In this document: positions 10,231 through 23,397 of the stretch, piece by piece
Position numbering within the stretch: position 1 is the stretch's first letter
Layout of the letters: each line of letters begins with the position of its first letter
Source of the DNA: Paratinospora sagittata
Lineage: Eukaryota; Streptophyta; Magnoliopsida; Ranunculales; Menispermaceae
Assembly (NCBI GenBank): GCA_035771175.1
Contig: CM069604.1
Location: 20,275,115-20,339,114, forward strand
Direction: 5' to 3'
DNA: 64,000 nucleotides
Made by a program: the position numbers and the translations under genes
The notes under the pieces: model-generated
What the model saw: only the letters and a program-made list of their open reading frames with translations
The model's database searches: none
What the model was told of the DNA's origin: nothing

Positions 10231-11242
10231 TAAGGAATAGAAAAATCGAGCAAGCAGAAGTGTCAACTTTTTTCTCGTTAGAAATATCAGATTTTAGTCT
10301 AAGACGAGGTTCGCGTGTGCCATTGGGTTGTGTATCATGTTCTCTATTGACAGATAGCAGGCTATAGCAGGTCGATATACACAAATCCGCGAACTCGTGT
10401 TGTTTAGACATTTCGATAGCGTGTTATCAAGGCCTATAGCGCGCTATTGCCCATTTTTCTAAAAATGAAAAGATCACGACCACAGCTTTATAGCGAGTTA
10501 TCAAAGGGGATAACGCGCTATAGACAATTTTGCAGGAAAACAAATGTTTTATTATAGAACCCTATCAGCGTGCTATCAACACCGGTAGTGCACTAGTGCC
10601 TTCTGGAAAGTTTTGGCAAATTGCTGGATAGCCTAATTTTTGAAAAACTAAAGAATCATTCCATTAACTCAAAAGATATTGATATAAAATTAAAAGCTTT
10701 TAAATAATTTTGGAACTTATTGAAATTATGATTAAAACCTTTCAAAAAACATTTTTTCAAAATGGAATACTATATCGAAGTGATTTTGAAGACTTTGCAA
10801 TTTTCAGAGTTTTAGTGCTGAGATTAATCGAGAAGTTACCCTACACCCCAATGCTAAAACTAGTGCATTAGACATGAGATATGTCTTCAATCTTCGAGGT
10901 TGATCTTTGCAGACTTCGAAATGAGGTTTCTGCAAAACAGTTTGCAATTTTGATTCGTTTTGAAGTTTGTTCGGGCAAATGCAAGAATCACGACTTTCTT
11001 CTATTTAAACAATCTTTGGGAAGCTCAGTCTAACTTGCAAAAATCGTGTGTGTTGCATCTTTGAAAATCAGGGAATGAGGGTTTATAAAATTAGCAGTTG
11101 CAAGTTAAAGAGCAAGAGAATACATAATGATTTGAATTCAAAACGTTGTTTAAACTAATGTTGTTTTGTGCGTGCGAGACAATGGGAATCACCAAGGTAT
11201 TAGTAGAGAATATTTCAATTAAGATAACCTAGCAAAACTGTG
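10231..11242 (+). repeat. Monomer 11, type B (HOR copy 1)
   Basis: 1,012 bp. Marks: GACGAGGTTCGCG, TTTTGCAGGAAAAC, ACTAGTGCATTAG. Confidence 0.92.
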
Positions 11243-12255
11243 TAAGGAATAGAAAAATCGAGCAAGCAGAAGTGTCAACATTTTTCTCGTTAGAAATATC
11301 AGATTTTAGTCTAAGACGTGGATCGCGTGTGCCATTAGGTTGTGTATCATGTCCTCTATTGACATATAGCAGGCTATAGCAGGTCGATATACACAAATCC
11401 GCGAACTCGTGTTGTTTAGACATTTCGATAGCGTGTTATCAAGGCCTATAGAGCGCTATTGCCCATTTTTCTAAAAATGAAAAGATCACGACGACAGCTT
11501 TATAGCGAGTTATCAAAGGGGATAACGCGCTATAGACAATTTTCCAAAAAAACAAATGTTTTATTATAGAACCCTATCAGCGTGCTATCAACACCGATAG
11601 TGCACTAGTGCCTTCTGGAAAGTTTTGGCAAATTGCTGGATAGCCTAATTTTTGAAAAACTAAAGAATCATTGCATTAACTCAAAAGATATTGATATAAA
11701 ATTAAAAGCTTTTAAATAATTTTGGAACTTATTGAAATTATGATTAAAACCTTTCGAAAAACATCTTTTCAAAATGGAATACTATATCGAAGTGATTTCG
11801 AAGACTTTGCAATTTTCAGAGTTTTAGTGCTGAGATTGATCGAGAAGTTACCGTACACCCCTAAGCTAAAACTAATGCATCAGACATGAGATAAGTCTTC
11901 AATCTTTGAGGTTGATCTTTGCAGACTTCGAAATGAGGTTTCTGCAAGACAGTTTGCAATTTTGATTCGTTTCGAAGTTTGTTCGGGCAAATGCAAGAAT
12001 CACGACTTTCTTCTATTTAAACAATCTTTGGAAAGCTCAGTCTAACTTGCAAAAATCGTGTGCGTTCTATATTTGAAAATCAGAGAATGAGGGTTTTATA
12101 AAATTAGCAGTTGCAGGTTAAAGAGCAAGAGAGTACATAATGATTTGAATTGAAAACGTTGTTTAATCTAAAGTTGTTTTGGGCGTGCGAGACAATGGGA
12201 ATCACCGAGATATTAGTAGAGAATATTTCAATTAAGATAACCTGGCAAAACTGTG
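11243..12255 (+). repeat. Monomer 12, type C (HOR copy 1)
   Basis: 1,013 bp. Marks: CATGTCCTCTATTG, CATATAGCAGG, TTGCATTAAC, ACCGTACACCCC. Confidence 0.92.
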
Positions 12256-13267
12256 TAAGGAATAGAAAAATCGAGCAAGCAGAAGTGTCAACTTTTTTCT
12301 CGTTAGAAATATCGGATTTTAGTCTAAGACGAGGTTCGCGTGTGCCATTGGGTTGTCTATCATGTTCTCTATTGACAGATAGCAGGCTAAAGCAGGTCGA
12401 TATACACAAATCCGCGAACTCGTGTTGTTTAGACATTTCGATAGCGTGTTATCAAGGCCTATAGCGCGTTATTGCCCATTTTTCTAAAAATGAAAAGATC
12501 ACGACCACAGCTTTATAGCGAGTTATCAAAGGGGATAACGCGCTATAGACAATTTTCCAGAAAAACAAATGTTTTATTATAGAACCCTATCAGCGTGCTA
12601 TCAACACCGATAGTGCACTAGTGCCTTCTGGAAAGTTTTGGCAAATTGCTGGATAGCCTAATTTTTGAAAAACTAAAGAATCATTCCATTAACTCAAGAG
12701 ATATTGATATAAAATTAAAAGCTTTTAAATAATTTTGGAACTTATTGAAATTATGATTAAAACCTTTCGAAAAACATCTTTTCAAAATGGAATACTATAT
12801 CGAAGTGATTTCGAAGACTTTGCCATTTTCAGAGTTTTAGGGCTGAGATTGATCGAGAAGTTACCCTATACCCCGAAGCTAAAACTAATGCATTAGACAT
12901 GAGATAAGTGTTCAATCTTTACGGTTGATCTTTGCAGACTTCGAAATGAGGTTTCTGCAAGATAGTTTGCAATTTTGATTCGTTTCAAAGTTTGTTCGGC
13001 CAAATGCAAGAATCACGACTTTCTCCTATTTAAACAATCTTTGGAAAGCTCAGTCTAACTTGCAAAAATCGAGTGCGTTCTATCTTTGAAAATCAGAGAA
13101 TGGGGGTTTTATAAAATTAGCAGTTGCAGGTTATAGAGCAAGAGAGTACATAATGATTTGAATTGAAAACGTTGTTTAATCTAAAGTTGTTTGGGCGTGC
13201 GAGACAATGGGAATCACCAAGGTATTAGTACAGAATATTTCAATTAAGATAACCTGGCAAAACTGTG
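12256..13267 (+). repeat. Monomer 13, type D (HOR copy 1)
   Basis: 1,012 bp. Marks: ATATCGGATTTT, GGTTGTCTATC, GGCTAAAGCAGG, CTTTACGGTTG. Confidence 0.92.
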
Positions 13268-14280
13268 TAAGGAATAGAAAAATCGAGCAAGCAGAAGTGT
13301 CAACATTTTTCTCTTTAGAAATATCAGATTTTAGTCTAAGACGTGGATCGTGTGTGCCATTGGGTTGTGTATCATGTTCTCTATTGACAGATAGCAGGCT
13401 ATAGCAGGTCGATATAGACCAACCCGAGAACTCGTGTTTTTTAGACATTCCGATAGCGTGTTATCAAGGCCTATAGTCCGCTACTGCCCATTTTACTAAA
13501 AATGAAAAGATCACGACAACAACTTTATAGCGAGTTATCAAAGGGGATAACGCGCTATAGACAATTTTCCAGAAAAACAAATGTTTTATTATAGAACCCT
13601 ATCAGCGTGCTATCAACACCGGTAGTGCACTAGTGCCTTCTGGAAAGTTTTGGCAAATTGCTGGATAGCCTAATTTTTGAAAAACTAAAGAATCATTCCA
13701 TTAACTCAAAAGATATTGATATAAAATTAAAAGCTTTTAAATAATTTTGGAACTTATTGAAATTATGATTAAAACCTTTCAAAAAACATCTTTTCAAAAT
13801 GGAATACTATATCGAAGTGATTTTGAAGACTTTGCAATTTTCAGAGTTTTAGTGCTGAGATTAATCGAGAAGTTACCCTACACCCCAAAGCTAAAACTAA
13901 TGCATTAGACATGAGATATGTCGTCAATCTTCGAGGTTGATCTTTGTAGACTTCGAAATGAGGTTAACTGCAAGACAGTTTACAATTTTGATTCGTTTCG
14001 AAGTTTGTTTGGGCAAATGCAAGAATCACGACTTTCTTCTTTTTAAACAATCTTTCGAAAGCTCAGTCGAACTTGCAAAAATCGTGTGCGTTCTATCTTT
14101 GAAAATCAGAGAATGAGGGTTTTATAAAATTAGCAGTTGCAGGTTAAAGAGCAAGAGAGTACATAATGATTTGAATTGAAAACGTTGTTTAATCTAAAGT
14201 TGTTTGGGCGTGCGAGACAATGGGAATCACCGAGATATTAGTAGAGAATATTTCAATTAAGATAACCTGGCAAAACTGTG
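13268..14280 (+). repeat. Monomer 14, type A (HOR copy 2)
   Basis: 1,013 bp. Matches monomer 10, including the B switch in its tail. Confidence 0.92.
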
Positions 14281-15292
14281 TAAGGAATAGAAAAATCGAG
14301 CAAGCAGAAGTGTCAACTTTTTTCTCGTTAGAAATATCAGATTTTAGTCTAAGACGAGGTTCGCGTGTGCCATTGGGTTGTGTATCATGTTCTCTATTGA
14401 CAGATAGCAGGCTATAGCAGGTCGATATACACAAATCCGCGAACTCGTGTTGTTTAGACATTTCGATAGCGTGTTATCAAGGCCTATAGCGCGCTATTGC
14501 CCATTTTTCTAAAAATGAAAAGATCACGACCACAGCTTTATAGCGAGTTATCAAAGGGGATAACGCGCTATAGACAATTTTGCAGGAAAACAAATGTTTT
14601 ATTATAGAACCCTATCAGCGTGCTATCAACACCGGTAGTGCACTAGTGCCTTCTGGAAAGTTTTGGCAAATTGCTGGATAGCCTAATTTTTGAAAAACTA
14701 AAGAATCATTCCATTAACTCAAAAGATATTGATATAAAATTAAAAGCTTTTAAATAATTTTGGAACTTATTGAAATTATGATTAAAACCTTTCAAAAAAC
14801 ATTTTTTCAAAATGGAATACTATATCGAAGTGATTTTGAAGACTTTGCAATTTTCAGAGTTTTAGTGCTGAGATTAATCGAGAAGTTACCCTACACCCCA
14901 ATGCTAAAACTAGTGCATTAGACATGAGATATGTCTTCAATCTTCGAGGTTGATCTTTGCAGACTTCGAAATGAGGTTTCTGCAAAACAGTTTGCAATTT
15001 TGATTCGTTTTGAAGTTTGTTCGGGCAAATGCAAGAATCACGACTTTCTTCTATTTAAACAATCTTTGGGAAGCTCAGTCTAACTTGCAAAAATCGTGTG
15101 TGTTGCATCTTTGAAAATCAGGGAATGAGGGTTTATAAAATTAGCAGTTGCAAGTTAAAGAGCAAGAGAATACATAATGATTTGAATTCAAAACGTTGTT
15201 TAAACTAATGTTGTTTTGTGCGTGCGAGACAATGGGAATCACCAAGGTATTAGTAGAGAATATTTCAATTAAGATAACCTAGCAAAACTGTG
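14281..15292 (+). repeat. Monomer 15, type B (HOR copy 2)
   Basis: 1,012 bp. Matches monomer 11. Confidence 0.92.
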
Positions 15293-16305
15293 TAAGGAAT
15301 AGAAAAATCGAGCAAGCAGAAGTGTCAACATTTTTCTCGTTAGAAATATCAGATTTTAGTCTAAGACGTGGATCGCGTGTGCCATTAGGTTGTGTATCAT
15401 GTCCTCTATTGACATATAGCAGGCTATAGCAGGTCGATATACACAAATCCGCGAACTCGTGTTGTTTAGACATTTCGATAGCGTGTTATCAAGGCCTATA
15501 GAGCGCTATTGCCCATTTTTCTAAAAATGAAAAGATCACGACGACAGCTTTATAGCGAGTTATCAAAGGGGATAACGCGCTATAGACAATTTTCCAAAAA
15601 AACAAATGTTTTATTATAGAACCCTATCAGCGTGCTATCAACACCGATAGTGCACTAGTGCCTTCTGGAAAGTTTTGGCAAATTGCTGGATAGCCTAATT
15701 TTTGAAAAACTAAAGAATCATTGCATTAACTCAAAAGATATTGATATAAAATTAAAAGCTTTTAAATAATTTTGGAACTTATTGAAATTATGATTAAAAC
15801 CTTTCGAAAAACATCTTTTCAAAATGGAATACTATATCGAAGTGATTTCGAAGACTTTGCAATTTTCAGAGTTTTAGTGCTGAGATTGATCGAGAAGTTA
15901 CCGTACACCCCTAAGCTAAAACTAATGCATCAGACATGAGATAAGTCTTCAATCTTTGAGGTTGATCTTTGCAGACTTCGAAATGAGGTTTCTGCAAGAC
16001 AGTTTGCAATTTTGATTCGTTTCGAAGTTTGTTCGGGCAAATGCAAGAATCACGACTTTCTTCTATTTAAACAATCTTTGGAAAGCTCAGTCTAACTTGC
16101 AAAAATCGTGTGCGTTCTATATTTGAAAATCAGAGAATGAGGGTTTTATAAAATTAGCAGTTGCAGGTTAAAGAGCAAGAGAGTACATAATGATTTGAAT
16201 TGAAAACGTTGTTTAATCTAAAGTTGTTTTGGGCGTGCGAGACAATGGGAATCACCGAGATATTAGTAGAGAATATTTCAATTAAGATAACCTGGCAAAA
16301 CTGTG
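15293..16305 (+). repeat. Monomer 16, type C (HOR copy 2)
   Basis: 1,013 bp. Matches monomer 12. Confidence 0.92.
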
Positions 16306-17317
16306 TAAGGAATAGAAAAATCGAGCAAGCAGAAGTGTCAACTTTTTTCTCGTTAGAAATATCGGATTTTAGTCTAAGACGAGGTTCGCGTGTGCCATTG
16401 GGTTGTCTATCATGTTCTCTATTGACAGATAGCAGGCTAAAGCAGGTCGATATACACAAATCCGCGAACTCGTGTTGTTTAGACATTTCGATAGCGTGTT
16501 ATCAAGGCCTATAGCGCGTTATTGCCCATTTTTCTAAAAATGAAAAGATCACGACCACAGCTTTATAGCGAGTTATCAAAGGGGATAACGCGCTATAGAC
16601 AATTTTCCAGAAAAACAAATGTTTTATTATAGAACCCTATCAGCGTGCTATCAACACCGATAGTGCACTAGTGCCTTCTGGAAAGTTTTGGCAAATTGCT
16701 GGATAGCCTAATTTTTGAAAAACTAAAGAATCATTCCATTAACTCAAGAGATATTGATATAAAATTAAAAGCTTTTAAATAATTTTGGAACTTATTGAAA
16801 TTATGATTAAAACCTTTCGAAAAACATCTTTTCAAAATGGAATACTATATCGAAGTGATTTCGAAGACTTTGCCATTTTCAGAGTTTTAGGGCTGAGATT
16901 GATCGAGAAGTTACCCTATACCCCGAAGCTAAAACTAATGCATTAGACATGAGATAAGTGTTCAATCTTTACGGTTGATCTTTGCAGACTTCGAAATGAG
17001 GTTTCTGCAAGATAGTTTGCAATTTTGATTCGTTTCAAAGTTTGTTCGGCCAAATGCAAGAATCACGACTTTCTCCTATTTAAACAATCTTTGGAAAGCT
17101 CAGTCTAACTTGCAAAAATCGAGTGCGTTCTATCTTTGAAAATCAGAGAATGGGGGTTTTATAAAATTAGCAGTTGCAGGTTATAGAGCAAGAGAGTACA
17201 TAATGATTTGAATTGAAAACGTTGTTTAATCTAAAGTTGTTTGGGCGTGCGAGACAATGGGAATCACCAAGGTATTAGTACAGAATATTTCAATTAAGAT
17301 AACCTGGCAAAACTGTG
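16306..17317 (+). repeat. Monomer 17, type D (HOR copy 2)
   Basis: 1,012 bp. Matches monomer 13. Confidence 0.92.
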
Positions 17318-18330
17318 TAAGGAATAGAAAAATCGAGCAAGCAGAAGTGTCAACATTTTTCTCTTTAGAAATATCAGATTTTAGTCTAAGACGTGGATCG
17401 TGTGTGCCATTGGGTTGTGTATCATGTTCTCTATTGACAGATAGCAGGCTATAGCAGGTCGATATAGACCAACCCGAGAACTCGTGTTTTTTAGACATTC
17501 CGATAGCGTGTTATCAAGGCCTATAGTCCGCTACTGCCCATTTTACTAAAAATGAAAAGATCACGACAACAACTTTATAGCGAGTTATCAAAGGGGATAA
17601 CGCGCTATAGACAATTTTCCAGAAAAACAAATGTTTTATTATAGAACCCTATCAGCGTGCTATCAACACCGGTAGTGCACTAGTGCCTTCTGGAAAGTTT
17701 TGGCAAATTGCTGGATAGCCTAATTTTTGAAAAACTAAAGAATCATTCCATTAACTCAAAAGATATTGATATAAAATTAAAAGCTTTTAAATAATTTTGG
17801 AACTTATTGAAATTATGATTAAAACCTTTCAAAAAACATCTTTTCAAAATGGAATACTATATCGAAGTGATTTTGAAGACTTTGCAATTTTCAGAGTTTT
17901 AGTGCTGAGATTAATCGAGAAGTTACCCTACACCCCAAAGCTAAAACTAATGCATTAGACATGAGATATGTCGTCAATCTTCGAGGTTGATCTTTGTAGA
18001 CTTCGAAATGAGGTTAACTGCAAGACAGTTTACAATTTTGATTCGTTTCGAAGTTTGTTTGGGCAAATGCAAGAATCACGACTTTCTTCTTTTTAAACAA
18101 TCTTTCGAAAGCTCAGTCGAACTTGCAAAAATCGTGTGCGTTCTATCTTTGAAAATCAGAGAATGAGGGTTTTATAAAATTAGCAGTTGCAGGTTAAAGA
18201 GCAAGAGAGTACATAATGATTTGAATTGAAAACGTTGTTTAATCTAAAGTTGTTTGGGCGTGCGAGACAATGGGAATCACCGAGATATTAGTAGAGAATA
18301 TTTCAATTAAGATAACCTGGCAAAACTGTG
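17318..18330 (+). repeat. Monomer 18, type A (HOR copy 3)
   Basis: 1,013 bp. Matches monomers 10 and 14. Confidence 0.92.
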
Positions 18331-19342
18331 TAAGGAATAGAAAAATCGAGCAAGCAGAAGTGTCAACTTTTTTCTCGTTAGAAATATCAGATTTTAGTCT
18401 AAGACGAGGTTCGCGTGTGCCATTGGGTTGTGTATCATGTTCTCTATTGACAGATAGCAGGCTATAGCAGGTCGATATACACAAATCCGCGAACTCGTGT
18501 TGTTTAGACATTTCGATAGCGTGTTATCAAGGCCTATAGCGCGCTATTGCCCATTTTTCTAAAAATGAAAAGATCACGACCACAGCTTTATAGCGAGTTA
18601 TCAAAGGGGATAACGCGCTATAGACAATTTTGCAGGAAAACAAATGTTTTATTATAGAACCCTATCAGCGTGCTATCAACACCGGTAGTGCACTAGTGCC
18701 TTCTGGAAAGTTTTGGCAAATTGCTGGATAGCCTAATTTTTGAAAAACTAAAGAATCATTCCATTAACTCAAAAGATATTGATATAAAATTAAAAGCTTT
18801 TAAATAATTTTGGAACTTATTGAAATTATGATTAAAACCTTTCAAAAAACATTTTTTCAAAATGGAATACTATATCGAAGTGATTTTGAAGACTTTGCAA
18901 TTTTCAGAGTTTTAGTGCTGAGATTAATCGAGAAGTTACCCTACACCCCAATGCTAAAACTAGTGCATTAGACATGAGATATGTCTTCAATCTTCGAGGT
19001 TGATCTTTGCAGACTTCGAAATGAGGTTTCTGCAAAACAGTTTGCAATTTTGATTCGTTTTGAAGTTTGTTCGGGCAAATGCAAGAATCACGACTTTCTT
19101 CTATTTAAACAATCTTTGGGAAGCTCAGTCTAACTTGCAAAAATCGTGTGTGTTGCATCTTTGAAAATCAGGGAATGAGGGTTTATAAAATTAGCAGTTG
19201 CAAGTTAAAGAGCAAGAGAATACATAATGATTTGAATTCAAAACGTTGTTTAAACTAATGTTGTTTTGTGCGTGCGAGACAATGGGAATCACCAAGGTAT
19301 TAGTAGAGAATATTTCAATTAAGATAACCTAGCAAAACTGTG
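18331..19342 (+). repeat. Monomer 19, type B (HOR copy 3)
   Basis: 1,012 bp. Matches monomers 11 and 15. Confidence 0.92.
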
Positions 19343-20355
19343 TAAGGAATAGAAAAATCGAGCAAGCAGAAGTGTCAACATTTTTCTCGTTAGAAATATC
19401 AGATTTTAGTCTAAGACGTGGATCGCGTGTGCCATTAGGTTGTGTATCATGTCCTCTATTGACATATAGCAGGCTATAGCAGGTCGATATACACAAATCC
19501 GCGAACTCGTGTTGTTTAGACATTTCGATAGCGTGTTATCAAGGCCTATAGAGCGCTATTGCCCATTTTTCTAAAAATGAAAAGATCACGACGACAGCTT
19601 TATAGCGAGTTATCAAAGGGGATAACGCGCTATAGACAATTTTCCAAAAAAACAAATGTTTTATTATAGAACCCTATCAGCGTGCTATCAACACCGATAG
19701 TGCACTAGTGCCTTCTGGAAAGTTTTGGCAAATTGCTGGATAGCCTAATTTTTGAAAAACTAAAGAATCATTGCATTAACTCAAAAGATATTGATATAAA
19801 ATTAAAAGCTTTTAAATAATTTTGGAACTTATTGAAATTATGATTAAAACCTTTCGAAAAACATCTTTTCAAAATGGAATACTATATCGAAGTGATTTCG
19901 AAGACTTTGCAATTTTCAGAGTTTTAGTGCTGAGATTGATCGAGAAGTTACCGTACACCCCTAAGCTAAAACTAATGCATCAGACATGAGATAAGTCTTC
20001 AATCTTTGAGGTTGATCTTTGCAGACTTCGAAATGAGGTTTCTGCAAGACAGTTTGCAATTTTGATTCGTTTCGAAGTTTGTTCGGGCAAATGCAAGAAT
20101 CACGACTTTCTTCTATTTAAACAATCTTTGGAAAGCTCAGTCTAACTTGCAAAAATCGTGTGCGTTCTATATTTGAAAATCAGAGAATGAGGGTTTTATA
20201 AAATTAGCAGTTGCAGGTTAAAGAGCAAGAGAGTACATAATGATTTGAATTGAAAACGTTGTTTAATCTAAAGTTGTTTTGGGCGTGCGAGACAATGGGA
20301 ATCACCGAGATATTAGTAGAGAATATTTCAATTAAGATAACCTGGCAAAACTGTG
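19343..20355 (+). repeat. Monomer 20, type C (HOR copy 3)
   Basis: 1,013 bp. Matches monomers 12 and 16. Confidence 0.92.
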
Positions 20356-21368
20356 TAAGGAATAGAAAAATCGAGCAAGCAGAAGTGTCAACTTTTTTCT
20401 CGTTAGAAATATCGGATTTTAGTCTAAGACGAGGTTCGCGTGTGCCATTGGGTTGTCTATCATGTTCTCTATTGACAGATAGCAGGCTAAAGCAGGTCGA
20501 TATACACAAATCCGCGAACTCGTGTTGTTTAGACATTTCGATAGCGTGTTATCAAGGCCTATAGCGCGTTATTGCCCATTTTTCTAAAAATGAAAAGATC
20601 ACGACCACAGCTTTATAGCGAGTTATCAAAGGGGATAACGCGCTATAGACAATTTTCCAGAAAAACAAATGTTTTATTATAGAACCCTATCAGCGTGCTA
20701 TCAACACCGATAGTGCACTAGTGCCTTCTGGAAAGTTTTGGCAAATTGCTGGATAGCCTAATTTTTGAAAAACTAAAGAATCATTCCATTAACTCAAGAG
20801 ATATTGATATAAAATTAAAAGCTTTTAAATAATTTTGGAACTTATTGAAATTATGATTAAAACCTTTCGAAAAACATCTTTTCAAAATGGAATACTATAT
20901 CGAAGTGATTTCGAAGACTTTGCCATTTTCAGAGTTTTAGGGCTGAGATTGATCGAGAAGTTACCCTATACCCCGAAGCTAAAACTAATGCATTAGACAT
21001 GAGATAAGTGTTCAATCTTTACGGTTGATCTTTGCAGACTTCGAAATGAGGTTTCTGCAAGATAGTTTGCAATTTTGATTCGTTTCAAAGTTTGTTCGGC
21101 CAAATGCAAGAATCACGACTTTCTCCTATTTAAACAATCTTTGGAAAGCTCAGTCTAACTTGCAAAAATCGAGTGCGTTCTATCTTTGAAAATCAGAGAA
21201 TGGGGGTTTTATAAAATTAGCAGTTGCAGGTTATAGAGCAAGAGAGTACACAATGATTGTAATTCAAAACGTTGTTTAATTTAAAGCTGTTTTGGGCGTG
21301 CGAGACAATGGGAATCAACAAGGTGTTAGTAGAGAATATTTCAATTAAGATAACCTGGCAAAACTGTG
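20356..21368 (+). repeat. Monomer 21, type D with E tail
   Basis: 1,013 bp. It is D to 21250, then E-like (GATTGTAATTC, AATCAACAAGGTG). Confidence 0.92.
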
Positions 21369-22382
21369 TAAGGAATAGAAAAATCGAGCAAGCAGAAGGG
21401 TCAACATTTTTCTCGTTAGAAATATCAGATTTCAGTCTAAGTCGTGGATCGCGTGTGCTATTGGGTTGTGTATATCATGTTCTCTATTGACAAATAGCAG
21501 GCTATAGCATGCCGATATACACAAACCCGAAAGCTCGAGTTTTTTAGACTTTCCGATAGCGTGCTATCAAGGTTTATAGTGCGCTATTGCCCATTTTACT
21601 AAAAATGGAAATATCATGACAACAGCTTTATAACGAGTTATCAAAGGGGATAACGCGCTATAGACAATTTTCCAAAAAAACAAATGTTTTATTAAAAACC
21701 CTATCAGCGTGCTATCAAAATCGATAGTGCGCTAGTGCCTTCTGGAAAGTTTTGGCAAATAGCTGGATAGCCTTATTTTTGAAAAACTAAAGAATCATTC
21801 CATTAACTCAAAAGATATTGATATAAAATTAAAAACTTTTAAATAATTTTGAAAATTATTGAAATTATGATTAAAACCTTTCGAAAAACATCTTTTCAAA
21901 ATGGAATACTATATCGAAGTGATTTTGAAGACTTTGCAATTTTCAGAGTTTTAGTGCTGAGATTGATCGAGAAGTTACCCTACACCCCAAAGCTAAAACT
22001 AATGCATTAGACCTGAGATAAGTGTTCAATCTTTGAGGTTGATCTTTGCAGACTTCGAAATGAGGTTTCTGCAAGATAGTTTGCAATTTTGATTCGTTTA
22101 GAAGTTTGTTCGGGCAAATGCAAGAATCACGACATACTTCTATTTAAACAATCTTTAGAAAGCTCAGTCTAACTTGCAAAAATCGTGTGCGTTCTATCTT
22201 TGAAAATCAGAGAATGAGGGTTTTATAAAATTAGCAGTTGCAGGTTAAAGAGCAAGAGAGTACACAATAATTTGAATTCAAAACGTTGTTTAATCTAAAG
22301 TTGTTTTGGGCGTGCGAGACAATGGGAATCATCAAGGTGTTTGTAGAGAATATTTCAATTAAGATAACCTGGCAAAACTGTG
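21369..22382 (+). repeat. Monomer 22, type E
   Basis: 1,014 bp. It has a two-base insertion (TGTATATCATG near 21470) and E marks (CAAATAGCAGG, CGAAAGCTCGAG). Confidence 0.9.
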
Positions 22383-23397
22383 TAAGGAATAGAAAAATCG
22401 AGCAAACAGAAGTGTCAATATTTTTCTCGTTAGAAATATCAGATTTTAGTCTAAGACGTGGATCGCGTGTGCTATTATTGGATTGTGTATCATGTTCTCT
22501 ATTGACAAATAGCATGCTATAGCATGTCGATATACACAAACCCGAAAGCTCGAGTCTTTTAGACTTTCCGATAGCGGGCTATCAAGGCCTATAGTGCGCT
22601 ATTGCCCATTTTACTAAAAATGGAAAGATCACGACAACAGCTTTATAACGAGTTATCAAAGGGGATAACGCGCTATAGACAATTTTCCAGAAAAATAAAT
22701 GTTTTGTTATAAAACCCTATCAGCGTGCTATCAACAACGATAGTGAGTTAGTGCCTTCTGGAAAAGTTTTGGCAAATTGCTTGATAGCCTTATTTTTGAA
22801 AAACTAAAGAATCATTCCATTAACTCAAAAGATATTGATATAAAATTAAAAACTTTTAAATAATTTTGAAACTTATTGAAATTATGATTAAAACCTTTCG
22901 AAAACATCTTTTCAAAATGGAATACTAAATCGAAGTGATTTTTAAGACTTTGCTACTTTCAGAGTTTTAGTGCTGAGATTGATCGAGAAGTTACCCTACA
23001 CCCCAAAGCTAAAACTAATGCATTAGACATGAGATATGTCTTCAATCTTCGAGGTTGACCTTTGCAGACTTTGAAATGAGGTTTCTGGAAAACAGTTTGC
23101 AATTTTGATTCGTTTTGAAGTTTGTTCGGGCAAATGCAAGAATCGCGACTTTCTTCTATTTAAACAATCTTTGGAAAGCTCAGTCTAACTTGCAAAAATC
23201 GTGTGTGTTGCATCTTTGAAAATCAGAGAATGAGGGTTTATAAAATTAGCAGTTGCAGGTTAAAGAGCAAGAGAATACATAATGATTTGAATTCAAAACG
23301 TTGTTTAATCTAATGTTGTTTTGGGCGTGCGAGACAATGGGAATTACCAAGGTATTAGTAGAGAATATTTCAATTAAGATAACCTGGCAAAACTGTG
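22383..23397 (+). repeat. Monomer 23, type E
   Basis: 1,015 bp, the longest regular unit. It has a three-base insertion giving GCTATTATTGG at 22471 and the weakened dyad GATAGCGGGCTATC. Confidence 0.9.

Larger units (their letters stand above)
9085..13134 (+). repeat. ABCD higher-order repeat, copy 1 (4,050 bp)
   Basis: This is the first of three copies of a four-monomer unit. The start is set by the base at 9084: A here, in the tail of an A monomer, but T at 13134, in the tail of a D monomer. From 9085 onward, position i equals i+4050 at every place I checked. The unit lengths are 1013, 1012, 1013 and 1012 bp. Confidence 0.9.
13135..17184 (+). repeat. ABCD higher-order repeat, copy 2 (4,050 bp)
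   Basis: This is the middle copy. It keeps the singletons of copy 1: TTTTGCAGGAAAAC in B, TTGCATTAAC in C, and GGCTAAAGCAGG plus GGTTATAGAGC in D. I found no base that separates it from copies 1 or 3. Confidence 0.9.
17185..21250 (+). repeat. ABCD higher-order repeat, copy 3 (4,050 bp plus 16 bp)
   Basis: This is the last copy. Identity with copy 2 stops at 21251, where ACATAATGATTTG becomes ACACAATGATTGT and an E-type monomer takes over. The block from 9085 to 21250 is 12,166 bp, which is exactly three units plus 16 bp (AGAGCAAGAGAGTACA). Those 16 bp are common to nearly all monomers and so carry no information. The whole-number copy count suggests recent amplification of a complete unit. 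Confidence 0.9.
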
